DNA of 64,000 bases. It comes from Flavobacterium sp. Lineage in GTDB: Bacteria > Bacteroidota > Bacteroidia > Flavobacteriales > Flavobacteriaceae. The notes beneath the pieces were generated by a model that did not search any database, was not told the origin of the DNA, and saw nothing but the letters and a program-made list of their open reading frames with translations. Location: the NCBI GenBank assembly GCA_012837155.1, contig CP051546.1, forward strand, positions 1,591,075-1,655,074. Direction: 5' to 3'. Numbering within the stretch: the first letter of the stretch is position 1; each line of letters begins with the position of its first letter. Below are positions 58,966 to 64,000 of this stretch, piece by piece. A program made the translations under genes and the position numbers.

Positions 58966-59646
58966 CTAATCAGCAATTCTTCTAAGCTTGTTGATGTTTT
59001 TAATGGTAATTTTTTTTCCAACTAATTCTATTAGTTCTAATTTGTTAAAATCAGATAATAAACGAATGCAACTTTCGGTTGCGGTTCCTATCATTCCTGC
59101 GAGTTCCTCTCTAGATAGTTGAATGTGTAGTGAGTCATCTTCATTTGTTCCAAAAGTTTCATAAAGATAAACGAGTGTTTCTGCTAATCGTTCTTTGACG
59201 GTTTTTTGCGACATTGACACCACGTGATCACTAACTTCTTTTAAATCGCCACAAATAGATTTCATTAAATTCATAGAAAACTGGTTGTTTTTATCAAACA
59301 TTCCTATGACTTCAGTTCGAGGAATAAAACAAACTTCCATATCTTCAAGCGCCACAGCACTTAGATTAGCGGGTTCATCACTAATCATCGAACGTTGTCC
59401 GAGTAATTCTCCGGGCTTGACTAATTTTACGATTTGGTCTTTTCCGTTTGCACTTAATTTCGAAAGTTTACAAATACCTCCTTTTACACAATAAATGCCA
59501 TTTACAATCTCTCCTTCTTCGAAAATGTGTTCTCCTTTTTTGATAGTATATGAGGTTTTACATTCAGCAAGTTTTACTAGTTCTTCTTTATTTAGTGCTT
59601 TGAGAGCGCTAAATTCTCTCACGATACATTGTTCACATTTACTCAT
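58966..59646 (-). CDS. Crp/Fnr family transcriptional regulator
   Basis: The 226-residue protein has N-terminal cysteines (MSKCEQCIVREF), a cyclic-nucleotide-type fold (GEHIFEEGEIVNGIYCVKGG, PGELLGQRSMISDEPANLSA) and a winged helix (LSREELAGMIGTATESCIRL). CxxC plus Cys29 and Cys52-57 could bind an Fe-S cluster, as in FNR, which is inference. It is divergent from ccoI; a 22-bp palindrome lies in the shared gap. Confidence 0.9.
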   Translation of the reverse strand: MSKCEQCIVREFSALKALNKEELVKLAECKTSYTIKKGEHIFEEGEIVNGIYCVKGGICKLSKLSANGKDQIVKLVKPGELLGQRSMISDEPANLSAVALEDMEVCFIPRTEVIGMFDKNNQFSMNLMKSICGDLKEVSDHVVSMSQKTVKERLAETLVYLYETFGTNEDDSLHIQLSREELAGMIGTATESCIRLLSDFNKLELIELVGKKITIKNINKLRRIAD

Positions 59647-59686
59647 AAAAAAGGGTTGTTATTCTTGTTTGTTCAAATATACAAAG

Positions 59687-59708
59687 ATATATGATAATTA
59701 TCATATAT
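59687..59708. promoter_or_regulatory. FNR-like operator, perfect 22-bp palindrome
   Basis: ATATATGATAA/TTATCATATAT is perfectly symmetric, with FNR-like TGAT...ATCA half-sites. Its centre is 35.5 bases upstream of the last base of TAAATTTG (59726-59733), the likely -7 box of ccoI. This places it near -41.5. Confidence 0.75.
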
Positions 59709-59725
59709 TTAATTTCGTCAGTTAG

Positions 59726-59733
59726 TAAATTTG
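59726..59733 (+). promoter_or_regulatory. -7 box of ccoI (TAAATTTG)
   Basis: It matches TAnnTTTG, 23 bases before the ATG, downstream of the FNR-like palindrome. Confidence 0.6.
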
Positions 59734-59755
59734 CCCCATAAAAAAAGTAAACTTT

Positions 59756-62196
59756 ATGAGTGCGCAAAATTGTTTCCATTGTGGGTTAAATAGTGCGGAG
59801 AGCAAAGATTGGGGCGAAAGCGAAATTATTTTTGATGGAAAGCAATTTTGTTGCAATGGTTGCAAAACCGTTTACGAGATTTTTAGCCTTAACGACATGA
59901 CTTGCTATTATGATTTTGAAAAATCGCCAGGTGCGACTCCTCTTGATATTAGCGGGAAATATGATTTTTTAGACAACGAAGGCATCGTTTCAAAACTATT
60001 AGAATTTCAGGAAGATACAACGGCAATTGTTTCACTTAGTATTCCACATATTCATTGTAGTTCCTGTATTTGGATTCTCGAAAATCTTCAAAAATTACAA
60101 AACGGAATCAGCAATTCGCAAGTTAATTTTCCTGAAAAAAAAGTCCGAATTACCTATAATCCAGCAATCGTTTCACTCAAAACCATAGTGCATTTGTTAA
60201 GTTCTATTGGTTATGAGCCTTACATCAGTTTAGAAAATTATGAAACTGGAAAAAACAATGTCGATAGGAGTTTGACCTATAAATTAGGATTGGCATTCTT
60301 TTGTTTTGGTAATATTATGTTGCTTTCTTTTCCTGAATATTTCGAAGTCAAGGAGTTTTGGTTAGATAGCTATAAGCCCTTTTTTAGATGGTTAATTTTT
60401 GCTTTATCATTGCCAGCGTTCTTTTATTCGGCTAGTGGTTATTACGTTTCGGCTTATAAAAGTATAAAGTCGAGAATGCTAAATATCGATATTCCCATTG
60501 CTTTAGGCATCATTATCTTTTTTATCCGAAGCACTTTTGATATTGTCATGAACTATGGTTCGGGATTTTTTGACAGTTTAACGGGGCTAATTTTCTTTAT
60601 GCTTTTAGGGAAAATGTTCCAAATTAAAACGTATAGTTTCTTGAGTTTCGAAAGAGATTTTAAGTCTTATTTTCCAATAGCAATTACAAGAATTAAAGCC
60701 GATATTTCGGAAGAAAGTGTGCCAATTTATGACATACAAAAAGGAGATCGATTGCTAATTCGAAACCAAGAATTGATTCCCGTTGATGGAATTTTAATTT
60801 CTGAAAAAGCCGAAATTGATTATAGTTTTGTTACCGGCGAAGCTATCCCGATAACCAAAAAATCAGGAGATAAAGTCTTCGCTGGCGGAAAACAAATAGG
60901 TAAAGTAATCGAAATGGAAGTTTTGCATTCGATTTCACAAAGTTATTTAACGCAATTGTGGAGCAACGATGTTTTTCAAAAAAATGTAAATCAAAAATAC
61001 AAATCCATTACCGATACAATCAGTCGCTATTTTACCCCAATCCTTTTATTGATTTCTTTTGCAGGATTTGGATATTGGATTTTTATTGACGCTACTATTG
61101 CTTTCAATGTTTTTACGGCAGTATTAATCGTAGCTTGTCCGTGTGCATTGGCGTTGACAGCTCCTTTTACTTATGGAAATATATTGCGAATTTTGGGAAA
61201 AAAGAAATTTTATCTCAAAAATGCTCTTGTTATTGAACAATTGTCTAATGTAGATACCCTAGTTTTCGATAAAACGGGCACCATTACCACCAATAAAAAA
61301 TCGAATATTTCCTATCAAGGAACGCCACTTTTAGAGGAGAATTTGATGATTATAAAAATGTTCTTCGGGCTTCGAATCATCCGTTGAGTCGAATGTTGTA
61401 TGATTTCTTGCCAGAAGGGAAAAGAGTAAAAATCAATCATTTTGAAGAAATTACAGGAAAAGGAATTGTGGCTCAAATCGATGGTGTCGAAATTAGAATT
61501 GGATCTTCTGAATTTGTGATTCAAAATTTTCCTTTACAGGTTTCGGCTTCTTTAGGGAAGGCTGAGGAGAGGAATACCGCTGTTCATATTGCTATTAATG
61601 CCATTTATTTTGGAAAATACATTTTTAATAATCAATATAGGGACGGATTGAAAGCGCTTTTCGAAAGATTAAATACGAATTATCAAATCAAGGTTTTGTC
61701 AGGAGACAACGAAGGGGAAAGGGAAACTCTAGAGAAACTTTTACCCAAAGGAACCGAATTAATTTTTAATCAAAAACCAGAGCAAAAACTAGAGTTTATA
61801 AAAAAACTGCAAGACGAAGGCAAAAACGTAATGATGGTAGGCGATGGTTTAAACGATGCGGGTGCTTTGGCACAAAGCCATATTGGGGTTTCAATTTCAG
61901 AAAACGTCAATGTTTTTTCGCCCGCTTGCGATGCTATTCTTGATGCAACTGAGTTCGAAAATTTAGATTATTTTCTAAAACTGTCCAAAAAGGCTATTAC
62001 GACAATCAAAATGAGTTTTGTGTTGTCTTTATTGTACAATGTTGTGGGATTATCATTTGCCATTACGGGCAACTTGAATCCATTGGTAGCAGCAATCATA
62101 ATGCCTTTAAGTACCATTACAATTGTAAGTTTTGTGACCATTATGAGTAGTTATTACACCAAAAAATTAGAAAAAAAGGTTACATTCTATTCTTAA
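59756..62196 (+). CDS. ccoI: Copper-type P1B ATPase for cbb3 oxidase assembly (CcoI/FixI), one apparent frameshift
   Basis: The protein supplies copper to the cbb3 oxidase. The N-terminus has a Cys-rich metal-binding domain (CFHCGLNSAESK, CCNGCKTVYEIF) and an HMA domain (IPHIHCSSCIWILENL). Membrane helices lead to the CPCALALTAP motif, then the phosphorylation loop VFDKTGTITTNKK. One A missing near 61362 hides NVLRASNHPLSR (HP motif); the rest contains MMVGDGLNDAGAL and two last helices. The repaired length is about 813 residues. Confidence 0.93.
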
Positions 62197-62214
62197 CCGC
62201 TTTTGTAAACTCAA

Positions 62215-62356
62215 TTAATTGCCGTTGACTTTAGTCAACACCTCCAATTTCAGAAGGTATTGGCTTTAGCCAAAAATCATAGCTAATTTTGACTAAAGCC
62301 AAACTAAAATACTGTTTTTTTTAAACTCTGGGCTAAAACCCAAGGCAATTGAATCA
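62215..62356. repeat. Nested palindrome cluster
   Basis: Outer arms AATTGCC and GGCAATT enclose TTGACTTTAGTCAA, TTGGCTTTAGCCAA, TTTTGACTAAAGCCAAA and GGGCTAAAACCC. Such TTTAGTCAA/GGCTTTAGCC hairpins look like an interspersed non-coding repeat. Confidence 0.65.
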
Positions 62357-62446
62357 AAAAAAATGCTGATATTTTTAGAACATAGCCGCAAAATTAATCG
62401 TATAAATTGATGTTTTTTTTTTCCTATTTTTAACCAATACAAATAA

Positions 62447-62464
62447 ATATGATAATTGTCATAT
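62447..62464. promoter_or_regulatory. FNR-like operator upstream of ccoS
   Basis: ATATGATAATTGTCATAT differs by one base from the palindrome at 59687. Its centre is again 35.5 bases before the end of the -7 box TATTTTTG (62484-62491). Confidence 0.75.
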
Positions 62465-62483
62465 TTTTAAAAAAACACTAAAC

Positions 62484-62491
62484 TATTTTTG
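62484..62491 (+). promoter_or_regulatory. -7 box of ccoS/ccoN (TATTTTTG)
   Basis: It matches TAnnTTTG, 19 bases before the ccoS ATG. Confidence 0.6.
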
Positions 62492-62509
62492 TGAACTCAA
62501 CAATAAACT

Positions 62510-62701
62510 ATGAGTGTTATTTATTTATTAATTGCTATCAGTATACTAGTTGCTATCGGGTTTTTTATTGCCTTTGTAAGAGCCGTAAAAACAGGGCAAT
62601 ATGATGACGATTATACTCCTTCTGTACGCATGCTTTTTGACGATGAACTTGTTAAAAAATCAGGCAATGACTCGTATTTAGAATCGAACAATGAACTTTA
62701 A
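62510..62701 (+). CDS. ccoS: cbb3 oxidase assembly protein CcoS
   Basis: The 63-residue protein has one membrane helix (MSVIYLLIAISILVAIGFFI) followed by FVRAVKTGQYDDDYTPSVRM, the conserved CcoS segment after the helix. It is required for cofactor insertion into the cbb3 oxidase in other bacteria. It sits 38 bases before ccoN. Confidence 0.92.
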   Translation: MSVIYLLIAISILVAIGFFIAFVRAVKTGQYDDDYTPSVRMLFDDELVKKSGNDSYLESNNEL

Positions 62702-62739
62702 ACCAAAACCTTTTTAAACCCTTTAAACAAATATTATTT

Positions 62740-64000
62740 ATGGAAATGCAACAATTTTATTATGACAACAAAATTGTAAAGAAATTCATTTACGCAACCA
62801 TCGCTTTTGGAGTTGTAGGAATGTTAGCGGGGCTAGTTTTAGCCTTGATGTTTCTTTTTCCAAACATGACCGACGGAATATCCTGGTTGAGCTTTGGTAG
62901 ATTGAGACCTTTACATACTAATGCGGTAATCTTTGCCTTTGTAGGTAATGCCATGTTTGCCGGAGTTTATTATTCGCTGCAGCGGTTGTTAAAAGCCAGA
63001 ATGTTTAGTGATTTTTTAAGTAATCTGAATTTTTGGGGTTGGCAGCTAATTATTGTTGCGGCTGCAATTTCGCTGCCTTTGGGTTACAGTACTTCAAAAG
63101 AATATGCTGAATTAGAATGGCCAATTGACATAGCCATTGCATTAATTTGGGTAGCTTTTGGTATCAATATGATAGGTACGATTATTAAGCGAAGAGAACG
63201 TCATTTATATGTTGCGATTTGGTTTTACTTAGCCACTTTTGTTACGGTTGCGGTTTTACATATTTTTAATAGTTTGGAACTGCCAGTTTCAGCCATGAAA
63301 AGTTATTCTGTTTATGCAGGAGTTCAAGATGCTTTGGTGCAATGGTGGTATGGTCATAATGCGGTGGCATTTTTCTTAACCACACCTTTCCTAGGATTGA
63401 TGTACTATTTTGTTCCAAAAGCAGCGAATCGTCCGGTTTATTCTTATCGATTGTCTATTGTTCACTTTTGGTCGTTGATCTTTTTGTACATCTGGGCAGG
63501 ACCACACCATTTATTATATTCGGCTTTACCAACTTGGGCACAAAACTTAGGGGTTGTGTTTTCGGTTATGTTAATTGCTCCATCTTGGGGAGGTATGATC
63601 AACGGATTGTTAACGCTAAGAGGCGTTTGGGATAAAGTGCGCGTGGAGCCCGTTTTAAAATTCTTCGTTGTGGCAATTACAGGTTACGGAATGGCCACTT
63701 TTGAAGGCCCAATGTTGTCGCTTAAAAATGTAAATGCGATTGCACATTACACAGATTGGATTATTGCACACGTTCACGTTGGAGCCTTGGCTTGGAACGG
63801 ATTTATGGCTTTCGGTATTATTTATTGGTTGATACCAAGAATGACTAAAGGAAAATTATACTCTACTAAATTAGCCAATTTTCACTTTTGGATTGGAACT
63901 TTAGGTATTATTCTTTACACGATTCCAATGTATGTTGCTGGATTTACTCAAGCTTCTATGTGGAAACAATTTAATCCTGACGGAACATTAACTTATGGTA
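62740..64000 (+). CDS. ccoN: cbb3-type cytochrome c oxidase subunit I (CcoN), truncated by window end
   Basis: The open frame starts MEMQQFYYDNKIVKKFIYAT at 62740 and runs for 420 codons to the window edge. CcoN features are SFGRLRPLHTNAVIFAFVGN (heme-ligand His), the metal-site QWWYGHNAVAFFLTTPFLGL, YIWAGPHHLLYSALPTWAQN, GMATFEGPMLSLKNVNAIAH and the heme-ligand IIAHVHVGALAWNG. In Bacteroidota this subunit is often fused to CcoO; the end is not visible. It is the catalytic, high-affinity terminal oxidase subunit. Confidence 0.96.
   Translation, partial: MEMQQFYYDNKIVKKFIYATIAFGVVGMLAGLVLALMFLFPNMTDGISWLSFGRLRPLHTNAVIFAFVGNAMFAGVYYSLQRLLKARMFSDFLSNLNFWGWQLIIVAAAISLPLGYSTSKEYAELEWPIDIAIALIWVAFGINMIGTIIKRRERHLYVAIWFYLATFVTVAVLHIFNSLELPVSAMKSYSVYAGVQDALVQWWYGHNAVAFFLTTPFLGLMYYFVPKAANRPVYSYRLSIVHFWSLIFLYIWAGPHHLLYSALPTWAQNLGVVFSVMLIAPSWGGMINGLLTLRGVWDKVRVEPVLKFFVVAITGYGMATFEGPMLSLKNVNAIAHYTDWIIAHVHVGALAWNGFMAFGIIYWLIPRMTKGKLYSTKLANFHFWIGTLGIILYTIPMYVAGFTQASMWKQFNPDGTLTYG

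Overview
The window looks like chromosomal DNA of a Flavobacterium or close relative (Bacteroidota). The support is low G+C, TTG/TAnnTTTG-type promoters, SusC/SusD proteins, a type IX secretion (T9SS) C-terminal sorting domain, CDP-alcohol transferase and DUF5606 genes, and a ccoI-ccoS-ccoN cluster with a divergent Crp/Fnr regulator. About forty apparent +1/-1 frameshifts break otherwise well-conserved genes (uvrA, dapD, cca, ctaA, ccoI and others). Where I resolved the break it is nearly always one base too few or too many in a short homopolymer, so I read most as sequence errors and annotate the reconstructed genes.

Layout. 1-3905: N-terminal 1301 residues of a giant secreted PKD/Ig-repeat adhesin (minus strand). 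4254-12444: housekeeping genes (two-half ABC ATPase, uvrA, ECF sigma factor, nth, bcp, nucleoid-associated protein, pRiA4b-like protein). 12500-25260: a mobile, cassette-like accessory region. It holds a PLD-like gene, a tyrosine recombinase paired with an IS91-family transposase, a head-to-tail pair of IS1182-family elements, a PIN-like gene interrupted by an ISAs1-family element, a sugar O-acetyltransferase, a TonB receptor, and three copies of an 89-bp hairpin element that resembles integron attC sites. 25375-28984: an exported protein and a LytS/LytTR two-component system with three 2TM-domain modules. 29078-33747: CDP-alcohol transferase, heme A synthase, cca, an intact and a decayed GxxExxY gene each with inverted repeats, and the threonylcarbamoyl-AMP synthase.

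34089-41375: cell-surface glycan genes (GT17, three GT2, GT87, polysaccharide deacetylase, GT4), followed by dapD. 42519-56212: a polysaccharide-utilisation-like locus on the minus strand. In transcription order it has an ECF sigma factor, a FecR anti-sigma factor, SusC with an STN domain, SusD, a GH109-like glycosidase and a large multidomain T9SS protein. An IS982-family insertion separates the regulators from susC. 56419-58934: ruvX, def, DUF5606 gene and mazG. 58966-64000: a Crp/Fnr regulator divergent from ccoI, ccoS and ccoN (cut by the window end). Two near-identical FNR-like palindromes lie at the same distance from the -7 boxes of ccoI and ccoS.

The most interesting material is the cassette-like structure at 12.7-25.3 kb. 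Two unrelated genes each start just after a short motif (GTTATGGGC or GTTGGC) and end just before its complement. Each is then followed by the same attC-like hairpin, whose apex sequences differ but stay paired.
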